A stretch of 64,000 nucleotides of DNA, from the NCBI RefSeq assembly GCF_001707755.1, contig NZ_MBDL01000001.1, positions 248,001 through 312,000 on the forward strand. The letters run 5' to 3'. Each line of letters starts with the position of its first letter. Position 1 is the stretch's first letter. The notes under the pieces are model-generated. The model made no database searches. It worked only from the letters and a program-made list of their open reading frames with translations, and was not told the origin of the DNA. Both the position numbers and the translations under genes were made by a program. Below are positions 28,029 through 36,210 of the stretch, one piece after another. The stretch is from Acinetobacter celticus (GTDB lineage: Bacteria; Pseudomonadota; Gammaproteobacteria; Pseudomonadales; Moraxellaceae).

Positions 28029-28336
28029 CCCTTTAATTAAGTCACTTTAGTCAAAAAAAGACAGAATTTTTCTGTCTTTTTTTATGAATTTTTTTCTCTT
28101 CGTACGCTCATATTTCTACATAAATTACATATCTCTATTGTTATTTCTGACCTTTCATATTTAAGTGGTTTAATCATATGACGAAAGAATGTGCTCCTTT
28201 TTCACCCCAAAAGCCTATTTTTTGTCATTTTTGTAAACTACTTGTCAAAAAATGACTTTAATTTTCATGCATTTTTTATTGAAATCCCTATAATCAAAAG
28301 AATTTCATTTATTTTGTCAGCCACATAGGTTTTCCT
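28029..28336. other. Promoter region of the unknown gene pair
   Basis: After the terminator at 28053 this AT-rich gap shows no gene. It probably contains the promoter for the gene pair at 28337 and 28530. The last bases form a hairpin over the start codon, described separately. Confidence 0.4.
28053..28083 (+). terminator. Intrinsic terminator after the small secreted protein
   Basis: The stem AAAAAAAGACAGA / TCTGTCTTTTTTT with a short T-rich loop lies 24 bases after the stop at 28028. Confidence 0.9.
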
Positions 28337-28339
28337 ATG
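28324..28339 (+). promoter_or_regulatory. Hairpin enclosing the ribosome site and start codon of the 59-aa gene
   Basis: CATAGG (28324-28329), a TTTT loop and CCTATG (28334-28339) form a perfect 6-bp stem. The left arm holds the AGG of the only plausible Shine-Dalgarno and the right arm holds the ATG. Folding would hide the start, so it may lower or regulate translation. Chance cannot be excluded for a stem this short. Confidence 0.4.
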
Positions 28340-28516
28340 CAAAAACTTCAAGCACTGGTTCAAGGGAAAATTTCACTTCAGACCATCAATATTGATGAAC
28401 TCATTGAAATGACTAAACAATATCAACAGCCCAATTCTGCGGAATATAAATTAGTTGAATTGGCAACCAATATGGTTTTAGCAAAATATTTAGAGAAAGC
28501 ACAAAAATTTCTTTAG
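28337..28516 (+). CDS. 59-aa helical protein, partner of the repeat-bearing 509-aa gene
   Basis: The short frame MQKLQALVQGKIS... encodes a mostly helical, soluble protein with no cysteines and no recognisable family. AGG lies eight bases before the ATG. It ends 13 bases upstream of the ATG at 28530, whose own GAGGA overlaps the end of this gene, so the two are almost certainly co-transcribed. Codon use is like that of neighbouring genes. The function is unknown; an accessory or adaptor role for the next product is only a guess. Confidence 0.65.
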   Translation: MQKLQALVQGKISLQTINIDELIEMTKQYQQPNSAEYKLVELATNMVLAKYLEKAQKFL

Positions 28517-28529
28517 AGGACCAATTGCA

Positions 28530-30059
28530 ATGAATGCGTTACAAAAAGCGTTGCTCATTAAAGAACTCAATCAGCTCATTCATGATTTAGAACATCGTGC
28601 ATTATCTTTATATGAAATTGCAAAATCGAAGAAGCGTATTAAAGATATTTTCGCCCTCTGTGATGAACCCATTTTTCAAAAACATATTTTGGCATATAAG
28701 GCTCAAATTGAGCCTCAAAATGCGGTCTATTCTTTTGCTCAAAGCACCCCTTTTTCTCAGAGCTTCCGTGGTTATTTTACCGAGGAATTGAATCTAGAAA
28801 ATATTTTGTACACAACCCCTGAATCTGGCTGGGCATTTTTGCATTCATTGCAAGAGGGTTGGCAAATTTGGCTGATTCCTGCGCCCAATCGAACTGCTTT
28901 AATTAGTGACTGGGGCAATTTCGAAGAAGGCTATGCCTGGTTGCTCAAAATGCAAAAGCATTACACTTGCCTGTTGAGTGATAGCGAATTAGAAACCCAA
29001 TCTGCAACACTATCCAATATTTTAGAATCAGAGATACAACGGCCGACAACAACCTCTAGCCATGAGATTGCATCCATCACGCCGAGCACGGATCAATCAA
29101 TAATTGAAACATTAACACCAGATGTTGATGTTGATGTTGATGTTGATGTTGATGTTGATGTTGATGTTGATGTTGATGTTGATGTTGATGTTGATCAATA
29201 CACTGATACATTCGAAATAACATTTCCAAGCCACTGTGAAAAATCTTCTGCACCGGAACCCGATGAAAGTGCACCTCTACATATTTCCGCAGAGAAACAA
29301 ATCTCACCTGAAAATGAGACTTCAATGTCGCTAGAAGAGGTTTTAGTCGCTGTTCCAGAGCAAATTTTACTAAACAACACATACGCCCAATTGCATGCCT
29401 TACCACAACCCGAAGCACAGCAACAAGGCCTGTATGCCCTCAGCTTTCCCAATGCGCCTGAAATTTCATTGCATGCCGATTTTATTTTACCTTATTCAGT
29501 GTTAGACACCTGGCCAAACCATCCTGTCTATATTGCCGAACAAGTCAATGCCAAAGGTCAGCTGATTAAACATTTAATTATTTTAGGTGCTATTGACCCT
29601 TCTCAGGCACTTGGTTTTGTAAAACTTTTTAGTACGCCCTTTGAATATAGCCTTGCTTCATTAAAACAAATCCAGTGGGAGACACTTGCTTCAGCATATC
29701 AGCAGATTGAAACATTGTTTCAATGCCTAGAGCAGGCTGAGACCGTTTGGAATACCGATCAGTATCATCCTTATATGCCTATACAGGCCATTCATACCCA
29801 AAAATTTATTCAATTTGCTGAACAAGAAGCCGATTGTCGCACCCCAGTGCTATTACTCAAAGAACGACAAAAAATTCGGGTCATTCATGGTGAAAAAAGG
29901 CTTCATCTTGCTCAAACTGAAATCGCATTTCCCTATCTAATCTTACATAGGCAACATGGTCTGAATTGGCAAATGATCCAATCCATTATTTCCAATATGC
30001 CACAACCTATCAATGTCCATGAACTGTATCAAAGCATTCAACAACAGATGCCTAAATAA
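28530..30059 (+). CDS. 509-aa protein of unknown function with (Asp-Val)12 tract and possible ParB-like C-terminus
   Basis: Three parts are visible. Residues 1-170 are a mixed alpha/beta region beginning with a helical coil. Residues 198-221 are twelve perfect Asp-Val dipeptides within a low-complexity acidic linker (about 160-275). Residues 290-509 form a second folded region. Its end (about 411-500) has PVLLL..., IRVIHGEKRL, PYLIL and INVHELY, which loosely recall a ParB/sulfiredoxin-type domain (VxDGxxRL pattern), but this is a weak resemblance. No signal peptide or membrane helix is present, so it is probably cytosolic. It is the second gene of the pair with 28337. The tract is encoded by an uninterrupted hexanucleotide repeat. 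Confidence 0.75.
   Translation: MNALQKALLIKELNQLIHDLEHRALSLYEIAKSKKRIKDIFALCDEPIFQKHILAYKAQIEPQNAVYSFAQSTPFSQSFRGYFTEELNLENILYTTPESGWAFLHSLQEGWQIWLIPAPNRTALISDWGNFEEGYAWLLKMQKHYTCLLSDSELETQSATLSNILESEIQRPTTTSSHEIASITPSTDQSIIETLTPDVDVDVDVDVDVDVDVDVDVDVDVDQYTDTFEITFPSHCEKSSAPEPDESAPLHISAEKQISPENETSMSLEEVLVAVPEQILLNNTYAQLHALPQPEAQQQGLYALSFPNAPEISLHADFILPYSVLDTWPNHPVYIAEQVNAKGQLIKHLIILGAIDPSQALGFVKLFSTPFEYSLASLKQIQWETLASAYQQIETLFQCLEQAETVWNTDQYHPYMPIQAIHTQKFIQFAEQEADCRTPVLLLKERQKIRVIHGEKRLHLAQTEIAFPYLILHRQHGLNWQMIQSIISNMPQPINVHELYQSIQQQMPK
29121..29192 (+). repeat. Perfect hexanucleotide microsatellite (GATGTT)x12
   Basis: Twelve exact copies of GATGTT lie in frame inside the 509-aa gene and encode Asp-Val pairs. 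Because the unit is six bases, slippage would change tract length without shifting the frame. The lack of any silent substitution points to recent expansion or active slippage. Confidence 0.95.
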
Positions 30060-30166
30060 ACGATATTCAAAAACAAATGGTAGTATTATTGCAGCTAGTC
30101 CTTGCTTTTTTAATGAAATTTTAACAAAACTATAACTAAGCAAAGGATATATAAGAGCTTTAGAAT

Positions 30167-31297
30167 ATGCCTAGAATCAGAATGAGCTTTGCCAAGAGTA
30201 TTTTCATCATTGCAACCTGTGGGGGAATGTGGTGTTCTGCTTCAGCCAATGAGGTTAAACCGTCATCGCCCATACCCGATGCGGAAAACAATAAAAATTT
30301 AGAATATGATGATCAAACATTCTTATTCCAAATTCCAAGAATGATGGACGCTGTGCCGACTTTTTTACCCGAACAGTCTGATCAGAACATCGTCCCTCCT
30401 ACGACACAAACAGAAGACAGTACTTGGACTGATCGTCAGCAAAAAAGCATTCGGCATTGGACTCAAAAAACTGCCAATAAAATTGACAATTGGTTTGGCG
30501 AACCTGACCCGAATCAACCCGCTTCTGCCACCTTAAGGGTGATAATTGACAATAGTTGGAATAAACACGACGGCTATGAAATCAAACCTCGTATTCGAGG
30601 GAAATTAAAGCTCCCCACCTTAGAACGTAAAGTGAGTTTAGTTTTTGGTGATGACAGTCTAGATAATGAACTTGAAAATAATGTCGCTATTACCAACGAA
30701 AATCCTGCTGGCCAAACAGATAAAACTGTAGATGGTCAACGTACCAAAGATGATAACGGCTCTCTGGCTTTGCGCTGGTCTGATTTTTCTAAACATATTC
30801 CTTTTGAAACCGATTTAGATTTAGGGGTGCGTTCAGGTGATGACATTTATGTGCGCTTAAAAGCCAAAAAAGATTGGGATCTCAAAAATGATTTTACTTT
30901 TCATGCCGAACAAATTTATCGCTATGGCATAGACAGTGAAAATTATTTAAGAACCAATTTAGAGTTAGTCCATGCTCGCCCGAATCAACCAATTTTATCG
31001 AATCAGTTTAATTTGACCTATGCCGATACGCAGGATGATGACTTAAGTTGGGATAACTTCACCTTTCGGCAACATCAGTTTTTCCATAATAATACCTTCA
31101 GCTATGGTATGTACTTAGGTGGTTTTGTAAACAACAACGATCTACGCTTAAATAGCTATGGGCCTTTCGTGTCTTGGCGTCAACCTGTTTTCAGAGAATG
31201 GTTTTTTATTCAGGGTGATTTAAACTATCTTAATAATCATCGGGATGACCGGAGCCATTTTATGGGTGCATTGGTGCGTTTAGAAGCCTTATTCTAA
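30167..31297 (+). CDS. Outer-membrane beta-barrel protein, function unknown
   Basis: The 376-residue product has a signal peptide (about 1-27, ending CSASANE), a disordered acidic stretch to about 85, and an amphipathic TQKTANKIDNWFGEP segment. A long series of alternating beta-strand patterns follows and ends with a C-terminal Phe, the usual BamA recognition signal of outer-membrane barrels. A similar layout (WFG linker, then a barrel with LVFGDD) occurs in uncharacterised gammaproteobacterial outer-membrane proteins. It lies 107 bases after the 509-aa gene on the same strand and may share its transcript. ATG codons 1 and 6 are both possible starts. Confidence 0.75.
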   Translation: MPRIRMSFAKSIFIIATCGGMWCSASANEVKPSSPIPDAENNKNLEYDDQTFLFQIPRMMDAVPTFLPEQSDQNIVPPTTQTEDSTWTDRQQKSIRHWTQKTANKIDNWFGEPDPNQPASATLRVIIDNSWNKHDGYEIKPRIRGKLKLPTLERKVSLVFGDDSLDNELENNVAITNENPAGQTDKTVDGQRTKDDNGSLALRWSDFSKHIPFETDLDLGVRSGDDIYVRLKAKKDWDLKNDFTFHAEQIYRYGIDSENYLRTNLELVHARPNQPILSNQFNLTYADTQDDDLSWDNFTFRQHQFFHNNTFSYGMYLGGFVNNNDLRLNSYGPFVSWRQPVFREWFFIQGDLNYLNNHRDDRSHFMGALVRLEALF

Positions 31298-31302
31298 TAA
31301 CC

Positions 31303-31350
31303 GTTAAGACATAAAAAAACCTCCATCAGGAGGTTTTTTTATGTCTTAAC
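31303..31350. terminator. Exceptionally long perfect bidirectional terminator
   Basis: Positions 31303-31324 and 31329-31350 are exact reverse complements: 22 bp around an ATCA loop. The centre is a normal terminator (seven A, CCTCC / GGAGG, seven T) and the outer GTTAAGACAT / ATGTCTTAAC extends it. It separates the convergent outer-membrane gene and htpG. Confidence 0.95.
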
Positions 31351-31359
31351 ATCAATCCA

Positions 31360-33279
31360 TTATTTTAATAATAGGCTATTAATCCGTTTGATATATGCTG
31401 TAGGATCTTCTGGTAATCCACCTTCTGCAATCAAAGCTTGGTCAAAAATCACATTGGCCAAATCATCAAACTGTTCAGCGCCTGCCAATTTTTGTACCAA
31501 TGGATGCTCTGGATTAATTTCCAAAATTGGTTTGCTTTCAGGTACAGGCTGACCTGCCTGTTTCAACATACGCACCAATTGTGGTGAAAGCTCACCCTCG
31601 CCTGTTACCAAACATGCAGGTGAATCAACCAAACGGGTGGTCACACGAACTTCTTTAGTTTTGGCTTTTAATGCTTCAGACAATTTTTCCACTACAGGCT
31701 TAAATTGTTCGGCAGCCTCTTCTAGCGCTTTTTTCTCTTCTGCATCTTGTAAGTCGCCTAAATCAACCGCGCCTTTGGCCACATTTTGCATTACTAAGCC
31801 ATCGAATTCATTCACGAACTCCATTGCCCATTCATCTACACGGTCAGACATGAGAAGGACTTCAATGCCTTTCTTTTTAAACAGTTCCAATTGCGGCGAA
31901 TTTTTAGCGGCATTCAAACTGTCTGCTGTCACATAATAAATCGCTTTTTGACCCTCTTTCATACGGGCTTTGTAATCTGCCAATGACGTTGTAACATCAT
32001 CATTTACCGAACTGGCAAAGCGTAGTAATTTCAAAATCCGTTCACGGTTGCCTTGATCTTCGCCTAAACCTTCTTTCAACACAGAGCCAAATTCAGCATA
32101 GAACGTTTTGAATTTTTCCTGTTCCGCTTCATCTTCAGACTTCGCCAAACCATCCAACAAATTCAAGATACGGCGTGCATTGCCTTCTCGAATGGTTTTT
32201 ACATCACGGCTTTCCTGTAGCAATTCACGGCTTACATTCAGTGGCAAATCTGCGCTATCAACTACACCTTGCACAAAACGCAAATAATTTGGAATGAGGT
32301 TATCTGCATCATCCATAATAAATACGCGTTTTACATATAATTTAATCCCCGCTTTGGCTTCACGGGTAAAAATATTGCTTGGCGCTTTACTTGGAATATA
32401 CAACAACTGCGTATATTCAGTACTGCCCTCAACACGGTTATGCGCCCAAGCCAATGGGGCCTCAAAATCATGACTCAAATTTTTATAAAACTCGATGTAC
32501 TGCTCTTCAGTCACTTCATTTTTATTACGTGTCCACAACGCACTGGCAGAGTTAATGGCTTCCCATTCATCTGTTTTGACGTACTGCCCCCCTTGTGGCT
32601 CTTCACCTTCAGCCACTTCTTCCTCTTGCCAAACTTCTTTTTGCATTTCAATTGGCAGGCTGATGTGATCTGAATACTTATTAATAATCTGCTTAACTTT
32701 ATACGCTTCTAAATAGCCCAGTGCATCATCACGCAAATGTAAAATGATATCTGTTCCACGTGAAGCCTTAGTAATTTGTTCTACCTCAAATTCACCTGTA
32801 CCGCCACTGATCCAACGTACCCCTTCAGATTCAGCTAGACCTGCACGACGCGATTCGACGGTAATTTTATCGGCAGCGATAAAGCCCGAATAAAAACCGA
32901 CACCAAACTGTCCAATTAACTGAGCATCTGACTTTTGATCGCCAGTCAATTTTGACATAAAGTCTTTAGTACCCGACTTGGCAATCGTACCAAGGTTATC
33001 AATCGCTTCCTGCTGGCTTAGACCAATACCATTATCTGAAATAGTGAGCGTCTTATGCTCTTTATCAATGCTAACGCGAACATGTAAATTCGGATCATTC
33101 TCATAATATTCAGGGTGATTAATCCCTTCAAAACGCAATTTATCACAGGCATCTGAAGCATTTGAAATTAACTCGCGCAAGAAAATTTCAGGATTAGAAT
33201 AAAGCGAGTGCGTAACTAAATGTAGTAGCTGAGCCACTTCTGCCTGAAAGCTATGTTTTTGTGCGTTTTGTTCGCTCAT
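31360..33279 (-). CDS. htpG: Molecular chaperone HtpG (Hsp90)
   Basis: HtpG is the bacterial Hsp90, an ATP-driven dimeric chaperone in the cytosol. The 639-residue product has the GHKL ATP-binding motifs [21 protein letters not shown] and GQFGVGFYS in its N-terminal domain. A middle domain ([17 protein letters not shown] region) and a C-terminal dimerisation domain follow. AAGGAG lies seven bases before the ATG. A sigma-32-like promoter is visible upstream, consistent with heat induction. Length is normal and no oddity was seen. Confidence 0.98.
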   Translation of the reverse strand: MSEQNAQKHSFQAEVAQLLHLVTHSLYSNPEIFLRELISNASDACDKLRFEGINHPEYYENDPNLHVRVSIDKEHKTLTISDNGIGLSQQEAIDNLGTIAKSGTKDFMSKLTGDQKSDAQLIGQFGVGFYSGFIAADKITVESRRAGLAESEGVRWISGGTGEFEVEQITKASRGTDIILHLRDDALGYLEAYKVKQIINKYSDHISLPIEMQKEVWQEEEVAEGEEPQGGQYVKTDEWEAINSASALWTRNKNEVTEEQYIEFYKNLSHDFEAPLAWAHNRVEGSTEYTQLLYIPSKAPSNIFTREAKAGIKLYVKRVFIMDDADNLIPNYLRFVQGVVDSADLPLNVSRELLQESRDVKTIREGNARRILNLLDGLAKSEDEAEQEKFKTFYAEFGSVLKEGLGEDQGNRERILKLLRFASSVNDDVTTSLADYKARMKEGQKAIYYVTADSLNAAKNSPQLELFKKKGIEVLLMSDRVDEWAMEFVNEFDGLVMQNVAKGAVDLGDLQDAEEKKALEEAAEQFKPVVEKLSEALKAKTKEVRVTTRLVDSPACLVTGEGELSPQLVRMLKQAGQPVPESKPILEINPEHPLVQKLAGAEQFDDLANVIFDQALIAEGGLPEDPTAYIKRINSLLLK

Positions 33280-33327
33280 CAGTTACTCCTTAAAGATATA
33301 GAACAGTTTTTTATTCACTGCTATATG

Positions 33328-33353
33328 AATGGAGCAACTTCACAAATTTTCAA
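33328..33353 (-). promoter_or_regulatory. Sigma-32-like heat-shock promoter of htpG
   Basis: On the minus strand ATTGAAA is followed by a 14-base spacer and TCCATT, close to the RpoH consensus (CTTGAAA, 13-15 bases, CCCCAT-T). The -10 ends about 50 bases before the htpG ATG, a normal leader length. Confidence 0.6.
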
Positions 33354-33378
33354 TGCTAAAGTGATTAAAATTGAACAT

Positions 33379-33723
33379 TTAAAATGGCCCTTGTTGATAG
33401 ACTCGATTCATATATAAATCGAGTTTTTGCTGACGCATCGCATAAACATCACCTAAACAACTGACATTATCCTGACACTGATCTCGCATTTGCAACCATT
33501 TGACTTGTTGATCTTGAATCGCTCCTCGGGTTCCCATAGGAACAAGCCGTTTAATAATGGTATAGGTTGTCGCCATTTTCACATCGGCATCATTTAACTG
33601 ACGGTGATCACATACAGCATGTTCCGTCACGGTTTGCGCTTTTTTGCAATCAAAACTGGCCGCCTGAGCTGAAAAGCCCATACTACTTAACCATATTACA
33701 ACAAAGAATTGCGCAATTTTCAT
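33379..33723 (-). CDS. LprI/DUF1311-like periplasmic protein
   Basis: The 114-residue protein has a signal peptide (1-21, ending SAQAA) and a mature domain with four cysteines (26, 38, 83, 89) that could form two disulfides. The sequence FDCKKAQTVTEHAVCDHRQLNDADVKM is typical of the DUF1311/LprI family, some members of which inhibit lysozyme. Activity here is not shown. It is monocistronic, transcribed towards htpG, with a short gap and no obvious terminator of its own. Confidence 0.85.
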   Translation of the reverse strand: MKIAQFFVVIWLSSMGFSAQAASFDCKKAQTVTEHAVCDHRQLNDADVKMATTYTIIKRLVPMGTRGAIQDQQVKWLQMRDQCQDNVSCLGDVYAMRQQKLDLYMNRVYQQGPF

Positions 33724-33845
33724 TCTGAAATACCCTCTATATTTTTTGATTTATTTCAATCCTATTTTTAATTACAGTACGTTGTATTTCAGCTAAGCTC
33801 AATAAAAATGCTTTCCTTCATGGTTTATATTTTGTTGTGATCCAT

Positions 33846-33873
33846 AAAAAAGCCCCATCAAAATGATAGGGCC
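33846..33873 (-). terminator. Terminator of ompW
   Basis: On the minus strand a 9-bp stem GCCCTATCA / TGATGGGGC with a TTT loop and one wobble is followed by a run of T. It lies 25 bases beyond the ompW stop. Confidence 0.85.
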
Positions 33874-33897
33874 TTAAAGCGATTTGAAAGACTAAAA

Positions 33898-34482
33898 TTA
33901 GAATTTATAGCTATAACCCAGTGTATAAATAATTGGATCAATATCTAAATCAAAATTAGGAATACCTTCAATTTGCACTTCTGGGCTAATTTGTGCATAG
34001 CGTACATCTGCAAATACGCCCCAGTTTTTCGCATCTGCTGGCTGGAAATTAAAGCCAATTTGACCTGCAAAACCAAAGTCTTCTTTAACTTTCACTTTAC
34101 CTAAATCAGATTTTTCATCCCAAGCAATAAATGCCGTACCACCAACCCCAATATATGGTGTAAAGCGTGTTGAATTCTTAAAGTTATATTTGGCAGTAAT
34201 TGTCGGCGGAAGATGCTTAAGTTTTACAGCATTCTGCCCATCTAATAAAACATCATGACTAATTGGTGTAGCAAGCAGTAATTCTGCAGAAATATTGTCA
34301 TTGAAGAAGTATTCTACTGATGGCGTAAATGCCAGTTCGCTATCTGCTTCTACTGTAGAATTACCAAGTTTATAGTCGCCCGTTGGTGCAATTGCAGAAG
34401 CCCCTACTTTTACCTGCCATTGACCCGCCATCGCTGAAGCAGACATCCCCAATAACACAACAAGAACAGCTTGTTTTAACAT
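33898..34482 (-). CDS. ompW: Outer membrane protein OmpW
   Basis: OmpW is an eight-stranded outer-membrane barrel linked to uptake of small hydrophobic or metal-bound molecules. The product has a signal peptide (1-20, ending SASAMA), the family patterns VKVGASAIAPTGDYKL and PPTITAKYNF, and a terminal aromatic SYKF for BAM recognition. Length (194) is normal. The longest frame begins at TTG 34491, but ATG 34482 has AAGG about nine bases upstream and is preferred. The gene has its own terminator. Confidence 0.93.
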   Translation of the reverse strand: MLKQAVLVVLLGMSASAMAGQWQVKVGASAIAPTGDYKLGNSTVEADSELAFTPSVEYFFNDNISAELLLATPISHDVLLDGQNAVKLKHLPPTITAKYNFKNSTRFTPYIGVGGTAFIAWDEKSDLGKVKVKEDFGFAGQIGFNFQPADAKNWGVFADVRYAQISPEVQIEGIPNFDLDIDPIIYTLGYSYKF

Positions 34483-34783
34483 TTTAAACAACCTTTTATA
34501 ATAAACAATTAAATACTAACCGTTTATTTAAATATCATGCAATACCATTAATTATCATAATTTTATATTATTTTATAAGATATTGTTTATAGTAACTATT
34601 TATTTTAAACCAACGCCACAGCTAGGTTTTAAAAAACAAGTAAATATATTATATATTCACCATTATACCAACGTTAATACTCAGGTTTATTCGCAAATTA
34701 TTTTATTTTATTCCAAGTATTTTAATCTGAATTTTTAATAAAAAAGGCGATTTTTAAATCGCCTTTTTTATATTTTAATTGGT
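34483..34783. other. AT-rich ompW upstream region
   Basis: About 300 very AT-rich bases separate ompW from the antiporter, both on the minus strand. The gap holds the antiporter terminator near 34740 and must hold the ompW promoter. No gene or RNA fold was seen. Confidence 0.4.
34740..34770. terminator. Terminator of the antiporter gene
   Basis: The stem AAAAAGGCGAT / ATCGCCTTTTTT with a short loop is followed by T on the minus strand as well, 14 bases after the stop codon. Confidence 0.9.
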
Positions 34784-36151
34784 TTAAAGTACCATGGCTG
34801 CAATCCAGCCAAAAATAAGTAGCGGGATATTAAAATGAATAAAAGTAGGAATCACACTATCTTTCATATGGTCATGCTGACCATCCATATTCAAACCTGA
34901 CGTTGGGCCCAAAGTCGAATCAGATGCTGGTGAACCAGCATCACCTAAGGCCGCTGCTGTCCCAATAATGGCAATAGTGGCGGCAGGACTGAAACCAAAT
35001 TGCATGCACAGTGGGACATAAATAATCGCCAGAATAGGCACAGTCGAAAAAGATGAGCCAATGCCCAAAGTAATCAGTAAACCAATCAAGAGCATCAGAA
35101 ATGCTGCCAATGCCTTACTGTTACCAATCCATTCGACAGATGCTTCAACCAATGCAGGAACTTGATTTGTCGCTTCAATCACGGCAGCAAAACCTTGTGC
35201 AGAGATCATAATAAAGCCCACCAGCGCCATCATCCGCATACCAGTCATCGTGACATCGTCAGCTTCTTTCCATTTAAAAATACCTGCACAGCTTAAAATC
35301 GCTACCCCCACTAAACCCGCTAAAATCATCGAATCTGAGTACAATTGCACTGAAAGTGTCACAACAACTGCAACCGCTGCCATGAAAATGGTGAAATTAG
35401 CAATTTGAGGCTTAGCTGGCGCATGACTGTCCATTTCCCCAGAAATAGTTTGCTTTGGCGCTTCTAGCTGAAAGTCTTGGTATTCACGTGGCTTACGGTA
35501 ACTGAAAAAGATAGCAACCAGCAAACCAATGAACATGCCAAACACTGGAATAGCCATGGCTGCTGGAATTTGCTCATAGCTGATTTGGAAACCATATGGC
35601 TTGCCAAAGGTGTTGATATTCTGCCCCAAAATATCATTCAGAAAAATCGCACCAAATCCAACAGGTAGCAACATATATGTACCTACTAAACCAAAGGTGA
35701 GCAGGCAAGTAATAAGGCGACGATCTATCTTTAAATGATTAAATACACTTAATAACGGCGGGATTAATACAGGAATAAATGCAATATGCACAGGAATCAC
35801 GTTTTGTGAAAAAACAGCTGACAATGAAACCGTGAAGAAAATTAGATATTTAACTCGATTCTGTGCTTTTTGAGTACTGGTGCCTTTGAGCGCGGTAATT
35901 AATTTATACGCCAATAAATCTGGCAATCCAGAACGCGCCAACGCCAAAGCAAAAGCACCTAAAATACCGTAAGCTAAAGCGATTTTTGCACCACCACCCA
36001 AACCATTATTAAATGCGTCTAAGGTGCCTTGAAGCCCTAAACCAGCCAATAAGCCGCCTGTCATTGCACCAATAACCAAGGCAAAGACCACAGGAACACG
36101 AACCAAAGCTAAGCCAAACATGACTGCAATGGCAGCAATAATTGCAAACAT
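34784..36151 (-). CDS. Na+/H+ antiporter family membrane protein (YuiF/NhaC-like)
   Basis: This 455-residue inner-membrane protein has about 11-12 hydrophobic helices. The conserved patterns SQNVIPVHIAFIPVLIPPLL, GFGAIFLNDILG, GIGSSFSTVPILAIIYVPL and GDAGSPASDSTLGPTSGLN match the Na+/H+ antiporter family annotated in Haemophilus and Bacillus. The real substrate could be a cation or an amino acid; sequence alone does not settle it. The ATG at 36151 has no evident Shine-Dalgarno, but its N-terminus begins a membrane helix directly. It is monocistronic with its own terminator. Confidence 0.85.
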   Translation of the reverse strand: MFAIIAAIAVMFGLALVRVPVVFALVIGAMTGGLLAGLGLQGTLDAFNNGLGGGAKIALAYGILGAFALALARSGLPDLLAYKLITALKGTSTQKAQNRVKYLIFFTVSLSAVFSQNVIPVHIAFIPVLIPPLLSVFNHLKIDRRLITCLLTFGLVGTYMLLPVGFGAIFLNDILGQNINTFGKPYGFQISYEQIPAAMAIPVFGMFIGLLVAIFFSYRKPREYQDFQLEAPKQTISGEMDSHAPAKPQIANFTIFMAAVAVVVTLSVQLYSDSMILAGLVGVAILSCAGIFKWKEADDVTMTGMRMMALVGFIMISAQGFAAVIEATNQVPALVEASVEWIGNSKALAAFLMLLIGLLITLGIGSSFSTVPILAIIYVPLCMQFGFSPAATIAIIGTAAALGDAGSPASDSTLGPTSGLNMDGQHDHMKDSVIPTFIHFNIPLLIFGWIAAMVL

Positions 36152-36210
36152 AGGGAAATATGAAACTTTGAAAAAAATGCATTTTATCAGAGTTTCTGAA
36201 TAAATTTACC

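Noticed and set aside
29121..29192. Possible CRISPR-like array
   Set aside because: The unit is six bases with no spacers, so it is a microsatellite inside a gene.
29077..29418. Minus-strand frame encoding a His-Gln repeat
   Set aside because: It is the shadow of the (GATGTT)12 repeat on the opposite strand; the plus-strand frame is longer and has a ribosome site.
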